Below are positions 10,650 to 24,080 of a DNA stretch of 64,000 nt, one piece after another. The notes under the pieces were generated by a model, which had not been told where the DNA came from, searched no databases, and saw nothing but the letters and a program-made list of their open reading frames with translations. The stretch is from positions 22,046,001 through 22,110,000 of the forward strand of contig JAPQWV010000012.1 of assembly GCA_027422505.1 (NCBI GenBank), in the 5' to 3' direction. A program made the translations under genes and the position numbers. Every line of letters begins with the position of its first letter. Position 1 is the stretch's first letter. The stretch comes from Craterostigma plantagineum. Its lineage: Eukaryota > Streptophyta > Magnoliopsida > Lamiales > Linderniaceae.

Positions 10650-11146
10650 GTGATTAATTACTACACGCTTCACAAATGGCATTTTGAGCAATAATGGATT
10701 CGACGTTTTTAGGGATGGATTTTCACGAGCTTTTGGACATACCACAAGGAAATCGTCGGGGAAATACTTGTAATAAAAGCTCGAAGCGATTAGAATGGAA
10801 CCATCAACAAAATGGAATTCTACCTACTTTCTTTCGTTGGCGGACGAAGATGCAGAATGTTGCTCAAAGCACAAAACTCAATTTATAAGGGCGTTACGGC
10901 CCAAATATGGTTGCATTGGCGGCATATTTGAGCCATAAATAACCTATATAAGTACTATATCAAAGTCTATAATGTTAGAAAGACCCAAATATAGGCACCT
11001 TCACAACCATCTCTGTGCCGCAATCTAGGCCTTTACTAGAGGTTTTTTTTTTAAACTGTTGTCAACCTCCATAAATAATGAAAATTACCTATGCAAACCG
11101 TCATTAGAAAATCTATGTATTATATATACACACTCTTGAGTCTCAA

Positions 11147-11182
<36 letters not shown>

Positions 11183-11567
11183 TGCTGTAAAACAACTTCC
11201 TCAACATCTACTTACCAGAAAGATCAGCATTTAACAATCCAACATACGATAAAATGGCGTCTCATGCCCTTGTAACTACGACACGATGCAAATTCTCGAC
11301 CAATCGGCAGAGATGGAGCACAGTCACTGCTGTGTCGATTCTGCTTTTGGGAGCGTTGGTTGTTGTGCTCGCTGAGTTCTGCTGCGATAGTGAGCTGTGA
11401 GTGAGTGTGGGTTCGGCAACTCTGTTCAAAATACAAGCGGTGGGACATATATAAATTAGATAGGATAATTTATCTAATTGGAAAATGTGCTTAGATACCT
11501 CAGTTGAACAACCAATGTGTTCTGAAAGTTTTGCTAGTTGTTCTGAAAGTTTTGCTAGTTGTTACTG
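10650..11567. other. Spacer and probable UPF1 3' untranslated region
   Basis: No gene is recognisable. The part next to the UPF1 stop has a 22-bp direct duplication (TCTGAAAGTTTTGCTAGTTG at about 11521 and 11543). The open frames at 10694-10888 and 11448-11224 have no family resemblance that I can see and are probably chance. Confidence 0.5.
11151..11180. repeat. (AT)15 microsatellite
   Basis: Thirty bases of uninterrupted AT dinucleotide. Confidence 0.97.
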
Positions 11568-14500
11568 CTACTGATAAGCATGGCGAAAAGCCTGGGACTG
11601 AAATGGATTCTGAGAGTTGGCGTTGAAGTGGTTCTGAGAAGCATCATCTTGAGATTGCTCATTGTATGGAGCCTGAGTAAAGAGTCCTTGTGAACCATGG
11701 GCCATGTACTCCTGGAAATGCACAAGTGCGTTACTAATTCATACTACAAAACAAAGAGATCGAATAGAGACGTGCAGAAGATTATTTTATTCTAGGCACA
11801 CAAATTTGCCTATGTTATCAGCAAGTAATTGACAGTGCTTTCAAATATCAAATTCCCGCCATATATTGGATGGACACAGTACTGTCTGAAAAACCAGTGA
11901 CATAAGACGAAAGGTAGTATCTGCACTTCAAAGCCATAGAGCTGTATGGCTCTGAACTGTTCACGACACATGCTCAGAAAACTAACATCTGAAACATCAG
12001 ATGCTAAAATGAGAATGCCAACTTAGGCTCAACACTCGAATAACCATACCCAAAAAAGTAAATACAAGTTTTCGCTCGAACCTGAGACATAAAATCATTT
12101 CCTGTGGCGAAATGAGCATATCCAGGTTGAGAACTCTGGTTCACAAAACTCCAGGGAAATCCGCCTTGGGATCCTGGAGTTCCTGGAGTAACATAGTCAA
12201 CAGCATACCCACTCTGAGATGCCTGAACATTTTTTCAGTAAATAATCACCATCAGATGATAACCAATGGTAAAGAGAAACACAAAAACACTAAATCTGGC
12301 TCGTAAAAGCATAAGCTTTCTACTTAATATCAAGTTAGAATACCTGAGCCGGAAAATCCGCAATGTTATATGGGGCATGTGATCCTTGACTTTTGAAATC
12401 TTCGCCCAAGAAATCCTGCATTAAGGTAACATACATAAGTATTGTCCTTAGTTCATCAATCAGTCAACGTTTTTTTGTGCTAGATAAAGCACTAAACTTG
12501 CCACGCTAAACCCTTAAGTATGTCAGCTACCTAGTCAAAGGGCCACAATTTCACAAAAATGAAAAATGAGTCCAATAACTCGGGAAAAGTACATCTAGGA
12601 CGAGAAACTAACATTGGAAGCATATCCAGGTTGAGACAGCGGACCCCCAGCAATATACGACTGGCTACTGACATTTTCCAAGGACTGATAATTGAAGTTC
12701 GAAGCACCAGTTCCAATAGGTTGTTGCAATCCCTGAGGATGTGGAAGATGACTCCCAATAGAAGCACCAGAACCACCCCTACCCGCCCCAAAACCGCGGT
12801 TCCCAGGTTCGGGTCCTTGAGGAATGGCACCAACACCACCACGAGAGGGAATAGCATAAGGCTGAGAAGGTGGTCCTCCATGGTAAGGAGCCATTGGAAC
12901 CCGTGGCATTGAATAACCACTAGGGTGGGCTCCAGGTTTGTGAGCACCATTGGGCGGTCCAGGTGAAAAGTATGAACCTGCATCAATTGCAAATCACATG
13001 TTTTTCCATCACTTCTCAAATCTAAAGCTAACATTTTAGATAACATAAATTTCCAAAACTGTGCTCATCAATCAAGGAATTTGTGAGCTGATATATTAAT
13101 CAAAAGTAGGAATAACACACCCCTAGAACGAGGACCCCTCCTGTCAGTATTTGAGCTCGAGGCAACAGATGCAAAAGCATCACTGGATATCATTCCTTGT
13201 CCACCGCCATAGTAAAGTCTGCTATCATTGTATATCTGTAACACAATTACATGAAAATAAAACATTTGAGAGAAAAAAGTACAAATGAAACGAAAAATAA
13301 ACACGATTCACAGATTATACAGTGAACAATAAATAATACCTTTTTGGGCTTTTGAAATTGAACCATACTTTGCTTTAAGTTATTCAGAGGCCCTTCAACC
13401 AAGCAATCATGCTCCTGTTGAAACAAAGGAATCCGCACCAACATCAATCAAAGGGACTTGATCGTGGAAGTTGGGGCTAAATGAGAAAAGTAAAGTAACA
13501 CAATTCAAATACCTTGTAATGTGTCAACAAGCTATTCCACAAGGGCTGCTTGCTTAGAACTTTAGGATTACCCAAGATAACAATTCCATAGCGAGCACGT
13601 GTGAGTGCAACATTGAGCCGCCGTGGATCATTGAGAAAACCAATACCCTGCAGAAAAACAAGAGCTATAATGATAGGAATCATTAATATACACAGAATCT
13701 TAATCAACGGTGCTCCATCATTTGGGAATTTTCCAGTATCTACTGAAAACAATGTAGCATAGTTTACATTGTCAAACACAAGTTACGTGAGAAACAATCT
13801 CATGTAGTGTAGCACACTTACAACTTTAAAACATTATTCCTACCAATTTGTCAAATGGAAATCCCAATTACAGCAGACAAGCAGCAGCAACATATATTGA
13901 GAAAAGATGGATTTTCCTATAGTTAAATCCACATATGAAATGAAGGAAATTTTGAAAAAAAAAAGAAAAAAACCCACCTGATGTTCATTACTTCTCACAC
14001 ATGACAAAATTATATAGTCTTTTTCCCTTCCTTGAAATGAATCGACACTCGCTACCTGAGAACAGGACATTGTGTTACCTTCTATTTTAAGGGGGTATGT
14101 ACAAGATCTAATAGACGTCACTTCTTGCCTCAATTTCCTTGTATAACTGCTGTCGCAGTGAACCATTTCGAGACATATGATTCACAATGTATGCTCGCTG
14201 GCCTTCATAAGGTGTTATAACACCAATCTGTAATATATTTCATAAATATAAGTTCCACAACAAAAGCTTTCAAATGGACAACAGAAAAACTCTACCTGGT
14301 TAGGCACAACACCACTCTTGAGAAATGTTGTGACAATTTTCTCAACATTGGCAGCCTCCGTCCTATTCAAATAGGATGTTCCACTAGCACTAATTTCTTC
14401 TTGTCCCATCTATTTAGAAAGGTTTACAAGGGTTTTAACGTATCTTTCTGAAAGTAAACAATTTGCCTATTCCAAAATCAAGGATGTATGTCTAAGTCTA

Positions 14501-17500
14501 ATAGTAGATGAGAATCCAAATTATCAAAGTTCCACTTCCACATTAAGTGCTGTGATCAATTGTGGCCAACCAATTGTGATCATAAGTTGAAAGGGCTACC
14601 ATGTGAAACAACATGATATATTTTACTGCATTAAACACCCACCACCAACACCACATGAACTATGAAACATACAAAAAATAATGTCAGGCCATTCTAAACA
14701 GGCTGACTCCACAGTATACCTGCACGTAGAAAAACATCGGACGATTGGGCACAGGCCAAGGGAAATCGATACCAGGTGACTGTCTTTCATTTATCGTCAC
14801 ACCATTTTGAAGAGTCCCTTCATAAAAGCTATTTGACGGAAACTCTGACAGGGAGGGGTGCATCCTGTATTGAACCTGAACGATTGCAGATATAATTTGC
14901 AAAAGATCAAGATAGAAGATACGTTGGATAAAAATATATTTGCACAATAATTCAATAAATCTGAAACATGATCAATCAGAAACTTTTGATATAACAAACA
15001 TATTACTGCATAATGAGCATCATCAATACACGTCAAAGCTGCAAATATGCTTACGAGCACTAGGAAGTGGACAATTTACAAGTGTAGCCAATTTCTCACT
15101 GATGTATAAGCTAAATCACATATCTAGTAAATCATATGTCATTTTCATCAGAAAACTTGTCTCACCCGTTTTTCACTATTACCAGATCCTAAACGCACCT
15201 ATTTAGAGATAGACAATCTATTATCTAAATACTAGTCATGTTCAACGCTTGCCAAAAGCAAACATTTGTATCTCTCTCTTTAGAGGCAAAACAGCCAAAA
15301 TACATCCATCAACAAAATTACCTGCAATCTGATCGGTTTAACTCCCAGAATCACAAGCCGTTCGAATAGAGATTGAGCAAGACCAGCTCGTGCAGCTTTC
15401 TTGCACATGATGACCGGACCAAGTTGGCAATGGTCTCCAACAAGTATAACCTGCAAAAACAAATACATAAAATTTACAACCCATATACCATAACCATAAG
15501 TGGCACTACTTTCGTGAATACCTGCTTTGCACCAAGCACCAAAGGAATCAGGCATTCAGGTTCAGTTGCTTGGGTAGACTCGTCAATAAGGACCTGAAAA
15601 TTTTCATTCAAAGTGAATCAGAACCAAATTTGAGAAACAGTGTAAAACATGCCGAGCCTAAAAGCTTTACCTGGCGGAACCTGAAATTTTGCAAACGAGG
15701 GTCTCCGGCCCCTACACATGTACAGCATATAACATCTGCACTCTGGGTTATCTCTCTTTCAGTTGCTCGCTTGAGAGATTTATATTTTTTCTCATCACTG
15801 CTCGACAGTTCCCCTGGGCAAAAAGTAGGAAATCAGCCGTAAGCACTCAAAAACTCAAGTAATGTGATACATATCTATGAGGAGACTAAAAAAAAAACAC
15901 TTTTCCTATACGCACGGAAGCGTAAAGTAGCACAAGTAAAGGTGTCAAAAACAATCACACAACCAGTATTAGAACAATAAAATTGGTTCGAATCAGAAAA
16001 ATATGGAGCAACAGGCGTATATCAGGATATTCCAGACAAATGTGATCCTCCTTTCATATGCACAGCAGCGTAAAGTAGCAGAAGAAAAGGTGACAAATAT
16101 TTACACATCATTACCAGAGCAACAAAATCGACTCAAAACGAAGAACGGGTAAGGAAATGGACGTAAAAACCTAACCTTGTTCATCCTTCAGCTGCTGCAA
16201 CTTATGAAGTTCACTATTTTCAGACGTGTCAAGATGCCTGACCTGTGAAATTGGTATAGGGAATAAACAAAACAACAGCTCATAAAGTAACTCAATGTGT
16301 ACAAAATAGCATCTATAAATACAATAGAAATTAGAGCGAATAAAAAACTAAAGATACACAAACCTGGTAGTGCAAGGTTAAATGCTCAACAGGAGAACTA
16401 ACAGCTTCCCTTGACTTGGCACAGATTCTGACAACCTTCACATTCAATGGAGGCGAAAGGCAACTTTATAATATTCATCTCAATTTTTATTTTTTCTGAC
16501 AGATTAGAGGCATGTCGTAATGCAACCAGCTAGCTAAATTATAAATCCAGACAAATACCATGAGCAACCGGTACACAACATCATAAAGTAACTTCATTAC
16601 TTTTCCTATTGAGCCAGCATTGGACGTGCTATCTTATTATATCATATACCTAATCAGTTCAAGGTTGGATGGTGAACCTAGTGCCTATACTGTCACCGAG
16701 TTAATATTTGTGCCAAACTTGTCAAATGTGTCGTTTTGATGCCTAAATTTGTACAACTCGAGCATTTTGGTTATTCAACCTGTTTTCAGTGTTTTCGTCA
16801 AGAAATAAAAACTTTATGTTGACGTTACATTTCTACCCTTCCTTTTGCAATGGAACTAACACTGATACATGCAACTAAACACATAACACTGTTTTGTAGA
16901 AGAAGTGGTAAAATTAGACCTTTAACCCAGTTGCGCTAATTTTTTCAGCAAGCTGATCAACAGCCACATTGCTTGGAGCACAAACCAGAACCTGCATAGA
17001 GATCAAATAATGAGCCGTCAGATAGAATAAAAGTCCAGGTAAGTGAATTAGAAAATTCATCAGAATGCAGAAAAGGTTTACCTGCCCCTGGTCTTGTTTT
17101 GCCATGTGATAGACAATTGCAGCAGATGTGACAGTTTTACCAGTTCCCGGGGGACCTTGAATGAGACTTAAAGGTTTTTGAAGGACACTCTTGACAGCAA
17201 ACACCTGAAAGATATGAAATGCCAAGATAAGAGCAAGAACTACAAACAGAAAACTGGAAATACAGAAGCCAAATCTAAGCGCAGTCACAAATTAACCGAA
17301 CCAGTAATAGAACAACTTTCTGTTTCTGAACCAAAAATGTAAAAAAGATGGTCACTTCATCAGCTCGTCGCACAAAGAGAATACCAACTTAATAGATGAC
17401 ATCAAGGAAACATATGCACTTCCTGACCTCAGTGATGGACCCAAAATTACATTCATTGCATTTAAGACTCCAAAGTTCAAATGCAAAACTTATTCCAAAC

Positions 17501-20500
17501 CGATGGCCAAGCATAAATAAACAATGAAAGATTTAAACTGAGGGGGTAAGTTATATTACTTGAGATGCATTAAGTTCAGGAAGACCCGGCGCACCAAAAC
17601 GGCGAGGCAAAGAATTTCGAATCATCTGCATCTCAACGTCATGGCCAAGCAGATGATGATAGATATACCTGCACCAGACATATAAACTCGGATAAACCTT
17701 CAGGATCACAGAATAGCAAAGACGTGCTCAAAAAAACAGTTCTTGACTACCATTACTACTTGACAAACCCAAAGGAGATTGTATGAAACATTACTCTTCC
17801 CAAGGTGATTTTCAATTAAACAAATCAAATTAAACGGACAATATATCAAACTACTATGTCATTTTCAACTAGAGACATCTTTTTCCCCCTTAAAAAAAAA
17901 GCAACCGACCTTCCTTCCGCACAAGAAAGATTGTTTAGGACTGTTAAATAATATAATGTCAACAAGAGAAATATTCTGCTACAGAGTTTGACTCGGAGAA
18001 TGCACAACATATCTAAAACAGGGTCGGCACAGATGTGAACATGGGAAGTCATAAGAGAATCACTAACCCACTGACACTTGTTTCCTCAACAGCAAAAGTC
18101 TTCATTGCATTCTGCATCCGGTCAAAACTTGTGCTCTTCCACACAAAGTCAACACTAAAACCGTGATTCAAGTCAACAGGAGCGCCCTGTTACAACAATG
18201 GGAATTAGATCTTCCCTATTTCATTGAGAATAATCATATATGGGATACCAGAGATACCTGAGCAGCACCAAGTTCAAGAGCAACCTCCTCTTGTGCAGTC
18301 ATTTTTATCTAGAAACAAAAACCTCTATCACCATTTCTCAAAATAGTCATTCAAGTGACACTGACGATTTAAAAATGCAAAACAATATGGGAGTGAAATG
18401 TGGTAAGTGATAAGTAATGCCCTTGAAAACACTAGAAAAGGAAGGGAAAGCATGAGACAGATGCAAAACAGCAGTTTCCATAGAAGAGTCATATGTAATC
18501 AGCATAAAAACTTTCACGAAAATGCATAAATATGATTTCAAGTGACTATTATGCGACTGGCAAACTTCTTATCTATAAAACAATTAGATGAAACTAGGTT
18601 TGGGCCGTGAATTATTAGCGATTCTATATGACTAGGAGACCTGTCTTCAAATTACTGGAATACAAATAGTTGCACCCCACGTGGCAGGAACTACTGTTGC
18701 CATATAATGCAATTCCTCACTTGTCACTCTATCATGTACTAATGGTCCTTTCCTATGGGGCATGGGTCTATCAATGCTGGAGATATTACGTCTAACGTCG
18801 CATGAGTATTTATGACGCATACAAATAAGACACCAGCAACCATGTTTTCACGAACATCATAACAAGTACAAATAATGAGGAGTACGCCGTACCACGTGAC
18901 CCACAGACTGCCAAGTTGGATGAATAGTATCTCCAGGATAACGAAGCCTTAGTTCATCACCAGGTACAAGGCGCAACTCATTGTCTTCCTACATGTTACA
19001 AGCATTCATCGTGAAATAATTTCCAGCTAGTGTATGCATATCCAATACATGAGTTAGCATGTATTGTTACCTTTGGAAACACAAAATATGCAATGCGCTT
19101 TTTGTTAAGGCCAATATCCCAGCGGATCGTGATATTGTCTTTGCTTTGAGATTCTTTCATCATCTACAATGTAACCAAGAAGATATAGACAGTTTATAGC
19201 ACAACATAGAAATGAAAAAAGATGACCCAACCTTGCATTTTCCAATTCTTATGAAAACTCAAAATTGATATAAGAAATAAAAAAATCCATGAGAAAGAGC
19301 ATATTCAAACTTAAAAATTACAGACGAGGTAAGATAGAAGCTAAAAACCTGAATAAATAGCATACCTTATCATAATCGGCTTCAAGCTTAATGAGCGGTG
19401 CAAAAACATTTTGATACTGGGGATATCATGTTGGAAAACAAATCAGCAAACAAACAAAGACGTGACATCAATGCAGAAGTAAACTTCAATAATTAGATTT
19501 CCAGCACAGCACCTGATAAGCATCTTCATACTTCAACGATACAGATTGAGGTTCATCATCAACGCCAGGCTTTTCAAGGTCTTCCAAGGTTGCATCAGGA
19601 TTTGTCTTCCAAAGCTCTTCTATTTTGTTTATCTGTTGTGCACTAATGTGCCGTGCCCTTAACTGCTCCTGCTCCGATGGGACCTATATTCCGATATCAA
19701 ATCATCAAGAAATCTGCAACAGGAACGGAAGTATATGAAAGGACAGAAATTGGCCTTCCAGATGTGTACTAACCTTTAATAGCCATTGCAAGAAACACCT
19801 ATCATCAATAAGCGGGCACCACTGACTCAAGTCCCAATTCAAGTCTTTCATCGCACTAGAACTAAGACATGGTTCTCTACAGAGCAGAACAACAACACTT
19901 TCTGTTTTTGCAGATATGAACCCAAGAAGGAAGACATTTCGACAACCACAATTATAGCATTCGAGAATTGTTTCTCCAAGGGGACTGTCTTTGTGGAGAC
20001 AAACTTCTTTGTGCTTTGCTCTCACCTACATGATCAAATGTTATTAAGTCCATGGGGAGTGGAACATCCCAGGCTGAAACAATAGCCCAATTTCTACCAA
20101 AACAAAAGGCTACTTCTACCATTTCAAGAAAGAAAATAAAAGAAACAAATTCCATGAATAGGAATGCAGCATGACATGCTACAGCTCATTCTGGATGATC
20201 ACACTATTAAGTAAAATCAACATAATCAGGGGTATCATTAAAACACTATTCACTAATCATCTTACAGGATCGATATCTTGCCAATATCTTATATCTGGAA
20301 ATGGTTAACTAAGGAATGAAACATGCTGCATTCCTCCTTAATGGACAAATGTCCAACTTGCACTTTACGACCTGAACATGTCCAGGTGGGACCATCATAC
20401 TTAGCAAAGAAAACAAAGAATATCTTAAAGAGATAAAGGGACCTTGATTTGATAAATAATCCTTGGTTTACACATAAACTGAGCCCAATACCAAAGTGAA

Positions 20501-21213
20501 AGCAACATAAGGCCAAAATACCTACACTAAAACATCAGATTCCCTTTAAAAACAAAACAACCCCATCATGCACAAATCGACTTCCTTAATCACACTATAA
20601 ATACATTTCCAAGAATAGCCACCAGTCATTCGAACTTACTACTATTCAGATCATGAACCACAACGACATCAATTTATTCCGTAAGAGGCAACACAAATTC
20701 ACAGCTTACAAGATGATTGACGATATGGGACCCAGAAGTGTTCCCCCTCGAGTTGCAAAACCATTTCCTACAGCTCGGCACGTTACACCTTGCTACGCAG
20801 GCGGGGTTTGTGACCCCACAGTACCTACACGCATGCTCAGTAAAATCTCCCTTCCCGTATTCAAAACCCTCATCATCGCCAGCAGTATCTTCGAAATTCA
20901 ACCCACTCATCCCAGAGGCCAATGCTTCGACAACCCCGCTAGTGCTCGTGTCCTTGCCACGTGGCTGCCTGTTACTGGACGACGAGGGTTCCGAATGATT
21001 CATGTCCGCAGAAGTATTGGGTGGAGGGGGTGGCCAAGAAGACGACGAAGGCGACGATCTCGCGTTGATGGGCTGCGAAAGCTCTTGAAATTGAGGGTAA
21101 TCGAAATCGCCGTCTTCTTCGCCTTGGGTGTTGAATTCGAGGAAAGTGTAGGCGTCGTTGTTAGTGTCGGGCTGCGACGCCGTCTCGTATAGGCTGTTCG
21201 CTTGCGAATCCAT
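11568..21213 (-). CDS. UPF1: UPF1 / regulator of nonsense transcripts 1, RNA helicase (27 exons, 1205 aa)
   Basis: UPF1 is the ATP-dependent RNA helicase at the centre of nonsense-mediated mRNA decay in the cytoplasm. Exons, 5' to 3': 21213-20710, 20025-19774, 19683-19513, 19416-19366, 19163-19071, 18988-18893, 18308-18258, 18186-18068, 17668-17560, 17204-17082, 16991-16920, 16435-16364, 16242-16176, 15813-15671, 15593-15522, 15450-15322, 14875-14720, 14409-14296, 14227-14129, 14055-13978, 13647-13513, 13414-13340, 13235-13121, 12977-12613, 12415-12344, 12222-12082, 11711-11568. They sum to 3618 nt with phases that match at every junction. The Cys/His-rich UPF2-binding domain is at about residues 125-260. 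Superfamily 1 helicase motifs follow: Walker A GPPGTGKT at 499-506, DEST at 645-648, and later [15 protein letters not shown] and NVALTRAR. The C-terminal tail is rich in Gly/Pro/Gln with SQ dipeptides, the usual sites for SMG1-type kinases. The tail is somewhat shorter than in Arabidopsis (about 1254 aa). The exon 19 donor is GC. Splicing was inferred without transcripts. Confidence 0.96.
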
Positions 21214-21373
21214 GCCGAAAGAATTCGAACAGCAATTCAGATTGGAGATCGTGAGAAGATGGAGTCCGCGAGAGTGAATTAGGTTTAGGGTTTGGCGATC
21301 ATGCGAAAGGGAAGAAAGAAGTGAGTGAGGGGGGTTAACTGAAGATGGGACAGATAATAACCTCGTGCGTGTG

Positions 21374-21382
21374 TATATATAT
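21374..21382 (-). promoter_or_regulatory. Candidate TATA box of UPF1
   Basis: An ATATATATA stretch lies about 160 bp upstream of the UPF1 ATG on the minus strand. The MULE insertion begins only about 90 bp further upstream. Confidence 0.45.
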
Positions 21383-22059
21383 TCTACAAGAGAGAGAAAG
21401 AAAGGGAGTCAAACTCGAGTCGTAAAGATGTGTGTAATTAAATATATATTCCGGAAACCAATTGCAAATCTATTTTTATTTAGGCAAATCTACAAATAAA
21501 TCCATCATCTTCAAACTGTCAATCGACTAACTCCCCACCCTCCATTTAATTATCATCAAACTCCCTATTTCAAACATTTATATCAAATACCTATCTAATG
21601 GACATTTCTAGCCTTGTAAAACATAAATATTTACAAAAAAAACCTATTGAATTAGTCAACACCCCAACTTCTTTCACTTTCAAACCAGAGAACGAGAGAG
21701 AGACGACGAACGAGCGAGCAAGCTTTCACTTTCAAACATCAGTGTAACGAGAGCGAACGAGCAAGCTTCCGCCATTGTTGAACGCGTCAGAAGGAACAAA
21801 CGAGCTACTGTAAGCTTCATTTTTTTATATTTTGGCATTTGGGGTAGATGTAGAGCTTAGGGCTTCGATATGTGCATTTATTCAAGGATTGCATGCCGGG
21901 CAATGTTAATTTCTTTTATTAGTGCTTGAATTTGGGATTTAGGGCAAAAATTAGTTTTATTTTTTGTGTTCAATTTGGTGTTTTAATATCATTCTAATTA
22001 GGGTTTCGAGACAGAGAACGGGTAAACATATAAGCTTTCGTTTTCCAACACCTCTGTTG

Positions 22060-22062
<3 letters not shown>

Positions 22063-22117
<55 letters not shown>
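22063..22117. repeat. (GA)n microsatellite
   Basis: About 27 uninterrupted GA units inside MULE 1. Confidence 0.97.
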
Positions 22118-22118
<1 letters not shown>

Positions 22119-22256
22119 AAGTTTCAACTGTAAGTTAATTGCTTGTTGTCTTGATACCGTATGTTAATTGAATTGGTACTGTTTGTTCATGGTTTTTGGT
22201 ACTGCATTACGTAATTAATGGTACTGTAAATTCATTATTTATTTACGTACACGAGG

Positions 22257-22439
22257 GAGAAGAATCCAGAGGGCGTGGATTGCGGCGTACATGTAGAAAT
22301 GTCCATGGATAAATACACTGTCGGACCTACTGATTGTGGAATGTATCTTAACGATGTCGAAGTCGAAGCATATCGTTGCTCCATGGCTTCCACATTACTT
22401 AGAGATTCTATTGGTTTTATGTTTCACTTGTTTGAATGA
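22257..22439 (+). pseudogene. Possible C-terminal exon of a Ulp1-like (C48) cysteine peptidase
   Basis: An open 60-codon segment ends in TGA at 22437. It reads GVDCGVHV, then PTDCGMYL, then YRCSMASTLLRDSIG. The DCG(V/M) motif followed by an Arg-Met-(A)-LL tail resembles the active-site Cys region and C-terminus of Ulp1-type SUMO peptidases, which some plant MULEs carry. The match is to a short pattern only and other sources are possible. A small host gene fragment captured by the MULE is the main alternative. Confidence 0.35.
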
Positions 22440-22589
22440 TATTATCTATGTTGGTAAGATTTTAGACTTGAGACTGATATGTTGTTATGAAGTTGAGGTT
22501 CTGTGAACTTGTTCTGAGACATTTTTTTATCTTTATGAGGTTGAGGTTCTGCTTGAGTCTTGTTTATGCTCTAATTATTTTGATAATAC

Positions 22590-24038
22590 CTGAAAAACGC
22601 TTGTAGTACCAATATACATATATTTGCAGTACCAATATATAGACGTTTGTGGTACCTTATAATACGCTAGTGTAGTACCACGAGTAGGTTACTTGTAGTA
22701 TCTTTACCAGACATAATTCGGATGGCGTCGAAAAATTCATACCCAAATTTGTAGTATCAATACACATATATTTGTAGTACCAATAGATAGATATTTGTGG
22801 TACCATATCGTTAGCTAGTGTAATACCATACGTAGGTTACTTGTAGTATCTTACCGTATCGTGTGTTATAACTATCGAAACTCCTACCTAACTTGCAGTA
22901 CCAATATACATATATTTGCAGTACCAATATATAGACGTTTGTGGTACTTTATAATACGCTAGTGTAGTACCACGAGTAGGATACTTGTAGTATCTTTACC
23001 AGACCAAAAATAAATCGGATGGCGTCGAAAAATTCATACCCAAATTTGTAATACCAATACACATATATTTATAGTACCAATATCGTTAGCTATTGCAGTA
23101 CCATACGCAGGTTACTTGTAGTATCTTACCGTACCTTGTGTTTTAACTATCGAAACTCCTACCCTAACTTGTAGTACCAATAGACATATATTTGCAGTAC
23201 CAATATATACCACACATACCCTAGTGTAGTTCCACGGTTAGGTTACTTGTAATATCTTTACCAGAAAAATAATTCGGATGGCGTCGAAAAATTTATACCC
23301 AAATCTGCAGTACCAATATACATATAATTGTAGTATCAATAGATAAATATTTGTGGTACCGTAGCGTTAGCTAGTGTAATACCATATATAGGTTACTTGT
23401 AGTATCTTCCCGTACCATGTGTTTTAACTATCGAAACTCCTACCCAAACTTGCAGTACCAATATACATATACTTGAATATGCAGATGTTTGTGGTTCCAC
23501 AACATAAGCTAGTATGGTACCATGGGTAGGTTACTTGCAGTATCTTTTTTCGTACTACGTTTTTAATTATTGAAAACGCGTAGAATATTGTGCAAATAAG
23601 GCATGAGGACTTTCAAAATACGGCACATAATAAAATTAAACACACGATAACATAAAATATAGACACCAACTTTCGATCGGAAAAAAATCGTGACTATGTA
23701 GTAAGATGTTCTTACTAGTATCGTAATAAGTGGAAACAAAGTTGGGGTTTCAACGTAATAATACCTATTTCTAAATATTCACCAACCAATATTGATATCA
23801 AATCATCAGTAAAGTATTTATAAATATGGTAACATAGTCAATGACAAAAATAACTCGGACGGCGTCGAAAAATTCCTATCCAAATTTGTAGTACCAATAT
23901 ACATATATTTGTAGTTCTAATATATAGATGTTCGTAGTACCATACCCTACGATAGCGTAGTACCATACGCATGTAACTTGTAGTATCTTTTTCGTACCAC
24001 ATTTCTAATAATCGAAATTCCTACCTCAATTTGTAGTA

Positions 24039-24080
<42 letters not shown>

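Noticed and set aside
20653..21192. Plus-strand 179-codon frame
   Set aside because: Antisense to UPF1 exon 1; no family resemblance.
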